Positions 31,182 to 45,145 of a DNA stretch of 64,000 bases are shown piece after piece. Origin of the DNA: Theocolax elegans. Its lineage: Eukaryota > Arthropoda > Insecta > Hymenoptera > Cerocephalidae. The stretch is taken from assembly GCA_026168455.1 (NCBI GenBank), contig CM047427.1, positions 62,624,162-62,688,161 of the forward strand, in the 5' to 3' direction. The position numbers and the translations under genes were made by a program. Under the pieces are notes generated by a model. The model did not search any database. It worked only from the letters and a program-made list of their open reading frames with translations, and was not told where the DNA came from. Within the stretch, counting starts at the first letter, position 1; the number at the start of each line of letters is the position of its first letter.

Positions 31182-34100
31182 GTGTATATAAGTTGTGTAT
31201 AACGCAATGATATTGTTTTATCACGCGTAATCTAAAATAATTCTACTTAGAGCTTACGAAATTAATTACTTCTTACTTCCTAGTGTCCTTCAATTGCATA
31301 TTTTAATTTATGTAAACATGTATGTATAAATACATTTTTTGGTCTTTGGTAAATATTGTTTCAAGTCGTTGCCTCACCTCGTAAGGTTTACACTAAATAT
31401 TGGAAATGATTGGAGAGAAATTGTGCTTCCTTACCACATATAAATGTCTTTGTACAGAATTTAATTTTCATATATTACATAACTACCTATTATTATAAAG
31501 CTGCGATTATAAAAATACAACAGATTGCCATCAAAGAGAAGATTGTGAATACATAAATTAAGTTCTATATCTATATAAAATTAACAAAAACTATACTTAT
31601 TAAGACATACCTCGAGGAACAACGTAATTTGAGAAGAACAAATTGAAACTTATCTATCCTATAAATAGATAATTAACCTTAGAATATATAATTTGAATTT
31701 GTTATTCTAAAATACCGCTGGTTAGTATACAGTTATACAGTTGAACCCTAGCTGTAATTGGTTTCATTTTCTATACTATTGAATAATCCTATCGTAAAAG
31801 TATGAATGAATTTATCGTGCTGCATTTGCTGGATAGTATATTATGTTGATATTTCGTATCAGTGAGATGCAGTGAGTTAGGAGCTCGCGTTAGAATGGAC
31901 CCTGACCTGGGGAGGTGGTGGCTACGAACGCCCTCGGCCTTCGAGCGTCTCGGCAGCGGCAGCGGCAGCAACAGCAGCAGCAGCAAAGGGAGAGAGAGAG
32001 TAATAAGGCGAGATAGACGAAGGAACGTTCCGCGCACGGCATTAGCAGCGGGAGCAAGAAACGCGCGAGGAAGATGCGACTCGAGTGCAAAGATCCCTCA
32101 AGGACGATCGAGGGCTAGCGCTCTCTTGTCCTTGTCTGGCTAATGAGAGTTCGGGCGATGTGTATATGTGTGTATATACCTATATATCTGTATGCGTAAG
32201 GGGCAGGGGGCAGGGGGTGGGGGAAGGGGCGAACGAGATGGACCGCGAACAAGACCTGTACATGTAAGAGCGGCTCGCTTGCGTATGCGTATACACCTAT
32301 ACGTTTCTGATCCGATGGGAGTGTATAACTTATTGCGCGACGCGTTGCGAAGAGAGCATAGTAGCCTTTTCTCTTTTTTAACCGGCATCACAGCTCGTCT
32401 CGCTCTTTCGTTTACTCACTCGCGCGACTACCACCGATCTGGATCGGATGAAGGTTCTCCTCAAACATTTACACTCAATTTAAGAGAACATTGTCCATCG
32501 CTCGCATATACTCTACTCCTTTCTTATGGTTCATTCAACTTGCTCTCCCTTTTTTTACCTTTTTTTTCATCATCTATTTTCTTCAACCGGTGATATTCGT
32601 ATGACTTGAACAATTTATATTTATAAATTTATTAAATTAAATTGCTAGCTCTACCTAGCAAGTCATTTTTTAATCATGCTTGCTCGTGGCTTCTTTTGCT
32701 ATACGAGTAAAACCCCTCGTACAAGTGTAACCATCATTACACAAAAACATTCAATTTGCTGGTAAAGAATTTTCATTAAATCCTGCGCGTTTTAATCATA
32801 TGTATCAGTACAGTCATTTTTTAAAAGAAATTAATTCGGATTTCTACTACAATTAACAATAACGCACTGTATCTGGCAAATGTAATTCTGTTTCGAGCTC
32901 TGTTTAATCGAATGGTAACAGCTATTAACGATAAACGTTATTTGTAAAAATTACTATTTTAAAACGCATTTAAAACATTTTGCTATCGCTCGTCTAGAAA
33001 GTATTTAATTTTATTTAGCGTCAATAGAAACTGAGTATTTACATTTACAGAATGACCGTTTAATTCTTTGTTTACCAATTTCCGAAAATTTTACCTAACT
33101 ATACATACGTTCAAATTTTTGTTTGTAATCATTTAAATCGCATAATAATACCAAAGGTTATTTAAAACATCGAATCAAATAATACTGTGTAACGATTATC
33201 TTATTCAGTATAAAGTGATAAAAATCAATATTATGTTATAATGTTATACTTGATTGTGATTATCCGATAATCTAAACAAATTAATACGGAAAATTATAAC
33301 ACTTATTATTCATTTTTATCTAAATATATTTATGGGTACTGATATTGTTATGTTCGAAAATTCTTTTAAAACCTTTAATATATTTTTTAAATTGTATTAG
33401 TAGAAATGGTTTAATGACATAAATTATAATTTAGAATCTAAAAGTGACGGCGTATGTATCTAAATGTTTTGTATAGTATTACATACTGTTTACATCTGTT
33501 TATGTTGGGCTATAATTATACAAAAAATTATGTATAATAATTTTAAATTTTTTATGGGGTTCTATTACAATGTCAGAAAACTTGAAAATTAGATTATATT
33601 GTTTTGACAATATCCAATGCATATAATTTCAACTTACTCTTATTTAACGTACGTATGTCTATTATAAAGTTATGTAAGTTGTCATCTCTCACCTGCAACA
33701 AAAATAAAAATTATATTATTAATATCATATTATTAACATAGTAACGCAATTCAATAACTATTTTACAGATTATTGTATTTATTAATGATATATATAGTTA
33801 TATATCCAAGATATAGTAAAGCGTATTCTTTGATTTTTTCGGTGTAATTGAGAAAATATTTATTCAACATATTAAATTCTTAGTCGATAATTTTAAGCCA
33901 ATTCTAATCTATTTCAAAGTGGATGTAGTGTACACATAGTATGACCATTTGTGTTATCTAGATAAAGTTAATTTATGTCAAAAAGGGCTCTCTCTATTAT
34001 TAGAGCATTGATAATTTACCATGAGAATCGGCATTTCTTTAAAGCGTACAAGTTGTAAATGTAACCATAGTATGGTGGTATAAAAAAAGCTACGACTTTA

Positions 34101-35126
34101 AAGGGTCGAGCTATTTTATCCATATTCCGTTGAAGTAACGTCTAATAAACCTAGTAAGTAGACAGTTATATCGGTTCTTTAGTTTTAATAATTCCCCAGT
34201 GCATGTTTATATTCTTGTTATGTTCATGTTTGGTACCTGCCGGGAAAGTAATTGATGAGTAAGCCACCTCTGGTTAATTCCATGTGAGAAGTGCTGCAAC
34301 ACTGGTTGCATCTTACCTTCTACATTACAAATGCAATGTACCGTTTTTTCCCTAAACAGGAGTCATAAATATAACAACCGTTTATATATATATATATACA
34401 TTACAAATCGATAGAAGCATCGTAATTATTGATTGATATATATTCTTTGAAAACCGATCAAATAGTTTATTTTGGATTAACAAAATATTGTGATGATTAT
34501 CAGATTTATTATAAATAAAATATAGAAGAAATATTTGCACGAAGGAACAGTTATATGTATACGACGATAGATCACACTCAAAGAATCTCTTTTCACTTAT
34601 GCTAAATGTTTCTCAGGACCAGCCGCAGCGTAATTAGCGTCACTCGTTGCAGTGACGAAGATGAATGTGCAAAAGATCGGCGACGACAACGAGTTACTGA
34701 AAATTTAGTGGAGGCAGACGCGCGCGGCCCTTCTTCTTTATCTCACGCATGTCGGACGATTCTTTTTGCTAAGAGCGCAGAGGGAATTTGCGGCTATAGT
34801 CAATTGGTTTCGAGCTCTTTTCCAAGAACCGACACGCTAAGGAATATGAGTGTATATATATACATACATATGCCTACATATGAAGTAGCGAATACTGCTC
34901 CTCAAGAATGACAAGCTGTTCTTTGTGGTTAATATATATACCTATAAAAATTAACCGAGGAACGAAGTTATCAAATACATAAACCTGAGTTATCCATTTT
35001 ACTCAAATCACTGTTCTCCGCGTTATTTAATTACTGTTATTTGAATTGTCCATTAAACCTGTAAGCACTAAAATTTTTATTTCAATCGTGCAATATTCAA
35101 TAAATAGATTTATTGAGAAAGTATAT
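31182..35126. other. No gene recognised; GC-rich patch at 31860-32600
   Basis: The patch at 31860-32600 is GC- and CpG-rich with a GGCAGC/CAGCAG repeat (31952-31985), a GA-rich run and a G-rich run near 32200. It could be a promoter or untranslated first exon. A second patch at 34610-34800 is similar. The rest is AT-rich and stop-rich. Confidence 0.35.
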
Positions 35127-35269
35127 TCCTAGTAGAAATGAAAGCATTTATGAAACATTTTTTTGACCAAAAATTGGTCATTTGGTCAAAAAAGGCCAAT
35201 AATTCTACAATTATTAGTGGCCAAAAAATATTTTCAACTAACCTTAAAATGCTCAATTTCCACTAGGGA
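35127..35269. mobile_element. ~143-bp TIR element
   Basis: The ends carry CCTAGTAGAAATGAAAGCAT and, inverted, CCTAGTGGAAATTGAGCAT. Inside is a small hairpin around GACCAAAAATTGGTC. It has no coding capacity. Confidence 0.55.
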
Positions 35270-37400
35270 TGCTTTATTTACAATATTTATATCAAAGTAT
35301 TTTTTTTATTTGTTTGTTTCAACGCGACTATTTTAGTATAGAGAAGAATGGGATCATACATAAAATAGTTTTGGTCATTAATTTCATTATTTAGAGTCCC
35401 GCTAACGTTTCAGCTTCCAAAATAAAAAAAAATAAAAAATAATCTTTAATAATCAGTATATTTACAACGATAAAAATTTGCTTTCAAACCCAATCCAAGT
35501 TTAACTAGCTTTCGTAATAGTAAAATATAATTAATTCATAACTTGTTAAATATACGCATTTATTAAGTAACTTATTTAAATAAACTTGTAATTAGAAAAC
35601 ATTTCTCGGAAGTACGGCTAAATTTGACACTTGCTAAATTGATATATCTACATTCAACTGAAATAATACAAATATAAAAAATTATTTGAGATGTCGATCA
35701 AAGTTTAATAAGACGTTTTCCTTGTTCATATATTTGCAACGATCTTTATCAGAGTATGAGTCATTATTTAGTAAAATGCAACATATTCCGAAAACAAATC
35801 GCGAATTCTGATCAATTATTTGTTGTGAACCAAATTTATTTATCTTATCTAGTCCTTTCACACATTTTTCATTCAACGTAATGGAAAGTAAATATAATGT
35901 TTAGTGCTATAATAACAACTTTCATACAAAGAGTATATATGTATTACTTTTAAGAATTAAAATTTTTAACAAAGAAAACTCTTAATGGTATAAATAAAAT
36001 TATTAAATTTTTATTTGGACATTGCAGTATAAATTTGTTAATAATTTTTGAACGATACTTTTATTTATTTACATACATTTTACTGGGAATCCCAAATGCA
36101 TCAGACAATAAGAAAGATAAAAATATCATTAATTAAGTCACGTAAATTTAATTCAGTACAATGTTAACCTGCAATTCAAAGTATCATTTAAATAGATAAA
36201 TAAAATATCGGATGTTTCAATATTCATATAATTTTAATATGACAATCAAAAAGTTCTGATTCGCAGCTTTGAACTTGTTTCTGATATATGCACCGACATA
36301 GTGAAGGAAATAAATGTTTGTCTTAAGTCACAATGTATAAATTCGAATACAATTAGACATTTTTCTCTTATGAGAGTTACACATAGTGTATTAAGATTTA
36401 AGAAATATTCGTGTATCGTAAATATTCATTTCTCGGAGAGTGCGTATATTATTACGACTGTTAAATTAATGATTTTCTATGAGCGTTTTTACTTCCGAAA
36501 GAATTAAATTTATTTTTTTTTTTTTTTTCATTTCATTTAAAGAAAATATTTACATACATATCTTTATGCAATTTATAATGTTTTTCAAATTCCTAAATCA
36601 GACAATTTAGTAATTGAAAAATATTTATTTTCATATCTATGTACGTGAGTAAGGATAAATAAAATTTTATGACGATAATTTATAAACGCATTTGTTGTTA
36701 ATATTTTACACATCTTTTTTGTCTCAGTATAAAAATACTTGTATGTCGATAAATTGTTTCTTGGTTCCTTTCTTGTACTTGGTGATTTCCCTTTCTATAG
36801 TCAACTTAAGATAAGCAGTTCCAGGGATCGTCTGCTTGTATTTTTAAAGTGCAACAACGGTAAACGTTAAATTTTTTTTCTACATCCACGTCAACAAAAT
36901 CGATAAACAAATATCTCCTTTTTAAATTATCCCTACCTCTGTTTTTTTCGACTGTGATCGCCGATATCTGGAAGAACGTATGAAAATAAACTGCGACGCA
37001 TAATAAGTGAGTATTTTTCTTAAGCACCGCTGCAGGTGACCATCGGTGTTAATTTATTATATATCGATGCAACTTCTTGCGACATTTTACAGTGATCAAA
37101 TTAATAGTGCTATTGTAGACCTAGTTCTAACCATGTAGTACGAATAACTTGATCCCGCGTTTACTTAAATTATTTAAAAATAACAATTATATAGTGCATA
37201 TTTTACTGTTTTTAATTATTAACAAGATAATCATTAATTTTTAATAACGATTTGATTACTTTAGTGCATCTCCTCGATTTAATGTAATATTTATTTGTGT
37301 ATTATGTATGTATATGTATATGTTGATTAAGCAACAAGTACGTCATTAGGGATATTTTGCTCTCTAATTTTATTACATAAAATAATTAATCTTATTAAGA
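35270..37400. other. No coding gene recognised; upstream region of the first NRAMP gene
   Basis: AT-rich sequence with stops in all frames. It probably contains the promoter and 5' untranslated exon of the downstream NRAMP gene, but I cannot place a transcription start. Confidence 0.35.
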
Positions 37401-37446
37401 AATTTTGGATCTCGTTCTGAAAATCAATTATTTATTCTTTCAAACA

Positions 37447-37548
37447 GGTAAGACGTTACATTTTTTTTTCTTTTATAATAAATAATTTATAAATTTGTAT
37501 TCAAATAGTTAGTTTTGTATAATGATATTGACCTTGTAGTATTTTCAG
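37447..37548 (+). other. Probable intron in the 5' UTR of the first NRAMP gene
   Basis: The sequence CAAACAG|GTAAGA (exon end at 37447) is a strong donor, and TATTTTCAG (ending at 37548) is a good acceptor four bases before the start codon. This suggests an untranslated exon ending at 37447 and a 101-bp intron. Confidence 0.5.
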
Positions 37549-37552
37549 TACC

Positions 37553-40500
37553 ATGGAAAGTGAAAAGGAGCTGAAGGAGCTTAAATCCAGAAAGCAAGCT
37601 TATTTTGCGGACGAGAGGATACGCATTCCTGAATCAGAAAATGTGAGTGTCTAATGTAATATTTGGAAAATTATTTAAAAGTGCGATTGTGATAATTTTA
37701 CGTGCTATATAAACAGATAATATCACACTTGATGAAGTAGATTTCAGTTATGCATAGAAAAAGTATAATAATTTAATTTTTATTTGCTGCAATTGATAAT
37801 TTTTATTGTATAAACGAGAGTTTTTTTTAAAGAAATATTATATATATATATATGTTATATTTAGATTAAAATATCATTTTCTTCTGACAGACTTCATTCA
37901 GTTTTAAAAAATTATGGGTATTCACTGGACCTGGATTTCTAATGTCTATAGCATTTTTGGATCCCGGAAATATAGAATCTGATTTACAAGCTGGAGCTAT
38001 CGCAAAATATAAGGTAAATATTATGATAAGTATATCTTAATTCACTAATTGTTCACATGATTATCTGTGATAATTTATAAATTTTTCCTTGTTATACAAG
38101 TGTTTGCGATTAAAATACTTTGAGTCTTTTGCATTGCGATTTTAGAAAAAAAACATGCATGTAACAGAAATATAAATAAAAACTGTGTTATAATACGAAT
38201 ATACGATTGAATAAGAATATAAATACGCGTTAATAAAATAAACGAATTGGTTTGCAGTTGCTATGGGTACTTTTAAGTGCAATATGTCTGGGACTGTTAA
38301 TGCAAAGGTTGAGTGCGCGTCTAGGTGTCGTAAGTGGTTTACACCTGGCTGAAATGTGTCATCGACAGTTCAAGACTTTTCCTAGAATAATGCTGTGGAT
38401 AATGACTGAAATTGCTATTATTGGTAGCGATATGCAAGAAGTCATAGGTACTGCCGTGGCCTTGTATCTTCTCACTAGCAAAACGTAAGATTTTATCAAA
38501 TCAAACAATATTATTTTTACTAGTATTACTAGTGGTCGATATTATAATGGTGGTTTCCGGTACTATGTTGCGATACTATATGTGAAAATATTTATTTTCA
38601 AACGAGTAAGAGTTTAATCGCCCGAGCATAGGAAAATCATTATTAATATTTTTTAATACAAAAGTATACCAAAATATTTTATTAACTTAACTAATATTAA
38701 AAAGAAAATTCAAAGTTTGATATTTTTTTTTTTAATTTATATAAAGTTTAATAGGCAAGAAGACTAGGTTTTTTAATTTTTTATTCTGTTCCTAAGTTCA
38801 AATGATTGTTTTTATATCTCCATATTGTAATACATTATTTATACATAGTTGTTTTATAGTGGTACAAAGTCGGTGTATATATAATCAATGCTCGGTGCAC
38901 GTTACATCACTTTAGTTCTTACGTGTGTTTTTACTTCAAGTTCTATCTTACAATTAGGGCGGAAAGAACTAGGCAGTGATTGGAAGGGCGGAGCTAACTG
39001 ATTTTATTCGTTGTTCGGAAGAAAGATATATGCTCGTGCTTTGCGACGTGATTTTCACGGTCAACTGCAAGTGTAAGCTTGCATCTTGAGCGTGAGAATG
39101 AATCGTCCGTGTGCTAACCTTATAGTCTCGACTGACTCATCGGTATAGATATATATTTTCAACGTGTAAATATTTATTTTTATTTTATTATTAATAGACT
39201 TCCAATTTGGGCTGGCGTGATTATTACAATTCTTGACACGTTTACATTTTTATTTTTGGACAAATACGGATTGAGGAAATTAGAATTTGTCTTTGCAATA
39301 TTCATCACTGTGATGGCTGTCACATTTGGTTACGAGGTACTATTTTAAATAAATCTTACGATATACCTTTAAATTCTAATTATTGTATTGATTTGAATAT
39401 TTTGTATACTTCAAGTACGTGATAGCAGCACCTCCTCAAGACGAAGTTTTAAAAGGAATGTTTATACCGTGGTGTCAGGGTTGCAAAACAAGAGCTTTAA
39501 TCCAAGCAGTGGGGCTTATAGGAGCTAACATACAACCGCACAACTTATACCTACACAGTGCTCTTGTCAAGGTTAATTTTAAACATATTACCTTGTTTCA
39601 CTTAATTGTTCAAAACAAACTGTATATATTATTATTGAATTATTTCAGTCGCGGGATATCGATCGTCAAAAATCGAGTAAAGTGCGAGAAGCAAACATGT
39701 ATTACTTTACCGAAGCATCCATCGCTCTATTTATTTCTTTTTTGATCAATGTATTTGTAATGGCTGTCTTTGGACACGGCTTGTACAATAAATCTAACGC
39801 TGAAGTGGTAAGCATTGTTCTTTATTGCAATAATTTTATTAACAAAACTTTTTACGTAATTTACATTATTTTTTTCAGTACGAAATTTGTAGAAGCAGTA
39901 ATTTCACTCCAGGGTTGGAATTTCCGGTTAGTATATTGATACAACATTTCTTTCTTATTGCAATCTTATTCAACAAAATATTTTTAAATTATAAAAAACA
40001 TAAGTTCGATTGAAATTTATATTAATACGTTATAAGAAATATTTCAATACTTATCAACTGAATATAATAGTTGTTTGAGTTACAAATTTTAAGTGAAACT
40101 TTTAAGTATCGTTTTAGAACGATGACAATACATTTGAAGCCGATTTATACAAAGGTGGTATTTTCCTTGGTTGTCAATACGGTTTCGCCGCCATGATAAT
40201 CTGGGCAGTCGGGATTTTATCTGCTGGACAATCGTCGACAATGACGGGAACTTATGCAGGACAATTTGCGATGGAAGGTTTTCTGAATCTTCAATGGCCA
40301 CGTTGGAAGAGAGTCCTGCTAACGCGATCAATCGCAATCGTGCCAACATTTTGCGTTGCATTTTTCAGTGACATCAACGAGCTCACTGGTATGAACGACA
40401 TCCTAAATGTTCTTATGAGTCTTCAGTTACCATTCGCTGCTCTACCGGTAATCGCTTTTACCAGTAGTGTCTACATTATGGGTGAATTTAAAAACGGAAC

Positions 40501-40976
40501 GTAAGTCTCTTAATAATTTACACCAGATCGCCGTTACTCCCTAACACAACTCTGATAAATTTGAAAGGTTAATGAATCATTTGTTCTTTTTACAGTTTTA
40601 ATAAGGTTGCTTGTACATTGTTATCACTTTTTGTGATAGCGATTAATACATTCTTAGTGACGCAGACTTTATCCGAAGCGGTCGCTGAAGGTTTATCGTA
40701 CAGTACTCTGCTAATATCAGTTATAGCTGTGCTAGCTGTCTTCTACTTAATATTTTGCGTTTACCTTCTAATATACTTAGCTATTGCTATGGGTGCAACT
40801 TCTCTGAATAACTATTCTGTAAGTACTTCATTTTTTTACTTATCAATTTACCATTGTTGTTCAGATTACAGCATTCTTGCTTATTACTGCGAATTTTTTA
40901 ACAGATCATTGCTAAATATGTGACTGGCCCTACAACGAGAACTATAGATTATAACAACGGCTATGACATAAATTGA
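37553..40976 (+). CDS. Mvl: NRAMP divalent-metal transporter (malvolio-like), copy 1
   Basis: Ten coding exons: 37553-37642, 37891-38013, 38258-38484, 39198-39336, 39416-39571, 39649-39807, 39879-39926, 40118-40500, 40596-40818 and 40905-40976. All have GT-AG introns and agree in frame, giving 539 residues. The protein shows the NRAMP/SLC11 plan of about twelve membrane helices. TM1 has the metal-binding DPGN (D54, N57), TM6 has QPHN (Q233, normally Met), and the conserved loop reads [15 protein letters not shown]. It should move Fe2+/Mn2+ with protons across endosomal or plasma membranes. The start is the first ATG after a good acceptor (CCATGG context). A paralogue follows 4.2 kb downstream with identical intron phases. 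A poly(A) signal lies 114 nt past the stop. Confidence 0.95.
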
Positions 40977-41089
40977 CTTCGTGATATCTAAACAAGTATG
41001 CACCATACAGAATTATAACGTATCATAAAGAAGACTGACTTTTCTACATATACCGATCAATTGTATATTAATATACAGACTTTAATTAA

Positions 41090-41095
41090 AATAAA
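41090..41095 (+). terminator. Poly(A) signal of NRAMP copy 1
   Basis: The first AATAAA after the stop codon, in the sense orientation. A cut 10-30 nt downstream would give a short 3' UTR. Other weaker signals exist further on. Confidence 0.5.
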
Positions 41096-42269
41096 AAACC
41101 ACCAATTATTAAACATCGCATTCATAATTCTAATGTAAAATTTAACATATTTTTATATATCTATACAGAGCATTGTGAATTTTCCAATTAAATTAATAAA
41201 AATCGATTTTAAATAAGTATCGATCACAAACTATTGTTTGTTATATACAGTTATTTTCAACTATTTACTATATATTTGTTATACACTTTACTGAATGTTT
41301 CAGTATCGATTTAAATAATAAAAAATTAATCAATCATATGAATCTAAGTACTAAAATATTATCCTTTATTGAAATAAGCGCATAAACATTTTTTGATTGC
41401 AAACAGTATGAATCACTTTCATTGTTACTTGGTACTATTACTTACAGATACCTCGCATCAAAAGACATAATATACGTTCGTAAATTTAATCTTTTTTTTT
41501 TTGTAAATAGCATTATCACGATACACAAAAATTTGTCTATATACTTATGATTTATTAATCGTACTTATAATGAATATCTAAAACATATGTAAGATACAGA
41601 TTAATCACAATAGTACCTCATATTGTATCATACAGGCGTATTACTAAAATAATAATCTAGAAAAAAACATAACATAACTATAATGTAGATACAAATTTTG
41701 AATGTATACTTCCATAACGACAGTTAGTTTAATTTTGTAAGTTGAAATTTAAATAAAATTTATATTGTTTGCGAATATAAGTGCAGAATAATTTAATACT
41801 AAATGATAGTATTATCAAATAATATTAGGCTTATTTATACCAAACACGACATGAATTTTTGAATACTTTAAAAATCATTGGTCAGATTATAAACATATAC
41901 GAATAAACTTTTAGTATTATTTGACCGCGACTCGGAGCGCATCAGCGATGGTGCTCCCATGATCGAGTGCAAGTGAAAAGCTTGCACTAGCGATTGCGAT
42001 AATAATAGGCCATCTAGGGGTCTATTATGCATTTTAACGCAATCGTTAAGTCAAATTTAACGTCTGAGCGAGAGTATCAGTAACACGACATTATATAGTC
42101 ACAAAAGCGAGCTAAAGACAAAGTATCGGACTTTTTAAGAAAAGTATTATATATTTATTTCTTAATCTAGAATCGACAAATTCATTCATTGTTTAAGAAA
42201 ATGAGATTGAAAGAGAACCAAGCAATGTTTACATCAAGGCCGATTTTTTACTCTTTATTCACGGGTTAC

Positions 42270-42272
<3 letters not shown>

Positions 42273-42357
<85 letters not shown>
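42273..42357. repeat. (TA)n microsatellite, about 85 bp
   Basis: An almost uninterrupted TA dinucleotide array. Its tandem nature produces a spurious Tyr/Ile frame that is not a gene. Confidence 0.95.
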
Positions 42358-42360
<3 letters not shown>

Positions 42361-43182
42361 CACACTATACTTACTCATTGAACTTAATAATAGTTGAAAA
42401 TGTAAAATTTGGCTAATGTACTGTACGGGTCTACAATTTTTCTTTAAAACATATTTTATTAATCAAATGTCGACGACGAAATGTGTCAGTGTAACCGATA
42501 AGAATACTCGTATCATTACTCATTCGGTTTCAGTGATTGCTATAGGTCGTTGGATTATTTTTCACGTCTAGATTGAGCGAGTTTTCAACGGTATTTTATA
42601 TTGTAGTACATGTTTTGCTGTTACATACCAATGAAACAGTTGACTAATGTTAACTATAAATATGCTTTTATAATTTAAGTTTGTTAATTATTAAAATTAT
42701 TTCACTTGTTTATGGTGTTATAAATTATTTCCTATATAATTATAACTAAATATACATTTTAAAAACAGTAATGAAACTTTACTAGTGATACCAGGCTCCT
42801 ACAGTAATCAGAATATCCGATATGATAAGCATCTATGAATATTTACAAATAATTCAATTTATTTTTTTTACTAGAAGAGGAAGCGTAAGGCAATGAAGGT
42901 ATAATGTGATTGTTCCCAAGTTTATCATCAATGTGCGATAAACTGATCGAGACAGTTGCAATCCTTACTTACGCTATCGAATATGTGAAAACATATTATC
43001 TATAATTAAAATTACAATTTTTACATCCGTAAAAAAGGTTTCCTGAACTTAATCGAAACTACAGTTTGATTATAAGCTTTTACTCAAATTAGATAGTGCG
43101 ACTTACATACTTTACATCAAACATTATGTTTGATGCAAGTTTTAAACTTGTAACCTAAATTTAATATTTATGACGAAAATAA

Positions 43183-43255
43183 AAAAATATAGCTCAATTG
43201 GTAGAGCGAAAAAATTTGGATTAAAACATCGAAAGTTCGTGTCCCCCAAAAAAAA
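43183..43255 (+). tRNA. tRNA-like relic (pseudogene)
   Basis: The D arm is perfect (AGCTCAATTGGTAGAGC, 43191-43207) and matches the polymerase III A box. A B-box-like GTTCGTGTCCCC follows at the right spacing. The acceptor and T stems do not pair and the anticodon arm is poor, so this is a decayed tRNA or a SINE head rather than a working tRNA. Confidence 0.4.
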
Positions 43256-43973
43256 TTACACGTTTTTTAATTATTTAATTTTAATACTTTTAAGAAAAAA
43301 TATTGTTTTACTTATCTATAAAATGTTTATTTTAATGTTTTAATCGAAACAAGAAGTTTATGTTAATATCGCATTGCAAATTTATTTATATTTACATGGA
43401 CATTTTTTTAAATATCAACATTTATGGAATTTTATATCTTATTTAAAATAAACATTTAAAAAAAAATTTTAAATGTTAATTTTTTTATAATTATCCTTAT
43501 CAATATTCTTAATATAAGCTTTACTTATATATATATAATTGCTCAGTTAGTTCTTATGAATCTTTCGATAAGAATAGTAATAAGAAGCAGACAAGTATTT
43601 AATGGCGATGAAACATACGTTAACGACAAATTGTTGTTTATTCAGATGTGATTTATTATAGAACGTGAACTTATAACAAACTTTTTAGGAAAGAAAAGGA
43701 TCCAGGCTCTTTCTTCCCTAACACTTACGTATTTCGTCTCGCGCATAATTTGAAATGAAAAACATACGTTTTCTCTGTAATAATTACAATTGAAGAAATG
43801 AAATAAAGTTAAGAATAAAAAAATATCGAAAAAGCCTAATTAATAAGTAAAACAATCGATTTTTACAACTTGGAGAATTTGCAATTGCAAAATTTGAGAT
43901 TTTTAAGGAAATTTTATTATTAGCCAAGTATGCACACTTCATTGAAACTGTACAATAGTAGCCAATGAATAAT

Positions 43974-44177
43974 TTAAAAAAAAAGTATTGTGATTTCCTT
44001 ATCTGAATCATAGTCTATTTGATGTGGTTCCCCGTCGGCGAGATAAATTCTTAGTCTCGTCCTCGAGATTTCTTTCAGTTTTATCGTGGCTGAGGTTCGA
44101 ACCACACGGGTTCCGAGATCCCTTCCTGACAAACTATACAATTGCTCGGGAAATACCGGTTCGTCATCTTTGTGCAT
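43974..44177 (-). CDS. Small unidentified frame (67 codons) after a good acceptor
   Basis: On the minus strand TTATACACAG|CAGC precedes an ATG, and the frame (segments DEPVFPEQLYSLSGRDLG and LRIYLADGEPHQIDYDSD) has coding-like composition, unlike its AT-rich surroundings. The second segment loosely resembles the first lobe of a FERM domain, which I do not rely on. No GT donor lies before the stop. It may be a terminal exon, or a fragment of a copied gene. Confidence 0.3.
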   Translation of the reverse strand: MHKDDEPVFPEQLYSLSGRDLGTRVVRTSATIKLKEISRTRLRIYLADGEPHQIDYDSDKEITILFF

Positions 44178-45145
44178 GCTGCTGTGTATAAAGTGGTATA
44201 GTTGAATAAATAATTTACCCAGTGCTTAGTTAATTGTGCAATGTCAAATACAGAAATTATTCTGTAACAGTGAAATGTATACTAAATATCTAAGGTGAAT
44301 GTACTAAACATTTTTGTTTACAAAATACGAATTGATAATTTTTTACTGTGAAATGCGAAACATTGATAATAAGTGAAATATTCAAATCTTTAATTAAAAC
44401 TGCATCGAAATTTAATTATATTGCTTGTTCGTGCTTGTTTCTTTCAGCATTCTTGTAATTCAATTCTATTGTATTACAATGCTGTTAAAAACTAATATTA
44501 TTTATTACTTACACTAAGAAAAATTTGAATTTCAATCGTATTTTTCTATTTTTCTTAAATAATAACAGTTTTATGAATGAACAAATTATAATGTCATATA
44601 ATTTTATTATAAACATAATAAATTTAATTAATAATTTTTTACGCAATACTAAAATTTGAAATACCTTTTAAAAGTTAGAATAAATTATTCTTTATCTATA
44701 GTTAAATACTTAAATAATTAATTTATTAGTATTATTAAAATGAGTTTGAAGCAATTTTAGAAAATACTCCAAAGATTATATAAAAAATATATAAACATTT
44801 TTTAATATAATTATCATATAAATACTTAAATATTCACCTTTTAATCATAAATTATACATTAAACTAGTAAAACGTTATACATTTTTGTTAAAATATTAAA
44901 CATAAAAAAATTAAATAATAATTAAAACTGATATCTTTTTAATACATTGCTATCTGATTGTTAATAATAAAATATTTTTTATATTGGTTTTTAAAAAACT
45001 TAAGCATTAAGTCTGTAGTTGTAATGTATCGTATTTATTTTATATTACTTAAATATTTTGTATTACTAAAAAGTATAAGTGTATATTTTCTTTATTAATA
45101 TTATTTATTATTATTTTTATAATTTTTCAAGTCAAATAACGTCGG

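Larger units (their letters stand above)
40977..45131. other. Intergenic region between the two NRAMP genes
   Basis: AT-rich DNA with the 3' UTR of copy 1, a long TA array, a tRNA-like relic and a small minus-strand frame (each listed separately). A GC-richer stretch at 41930-42130 may be the promoter or untranslated first exon of copy 2. Confidence 0.4.

Noticed and set aside
32168..32593. 141-codon plus-strand frame in a GC-rich patch
   Set aside because: It crosses G-rich and CT-rich low-complexity runs, and several overlapping frames exist on both strands.
42189..42416. 75-codon frame with a Tyr/Ile repeat
   Set aside because: Produced by the TA microsatellite.
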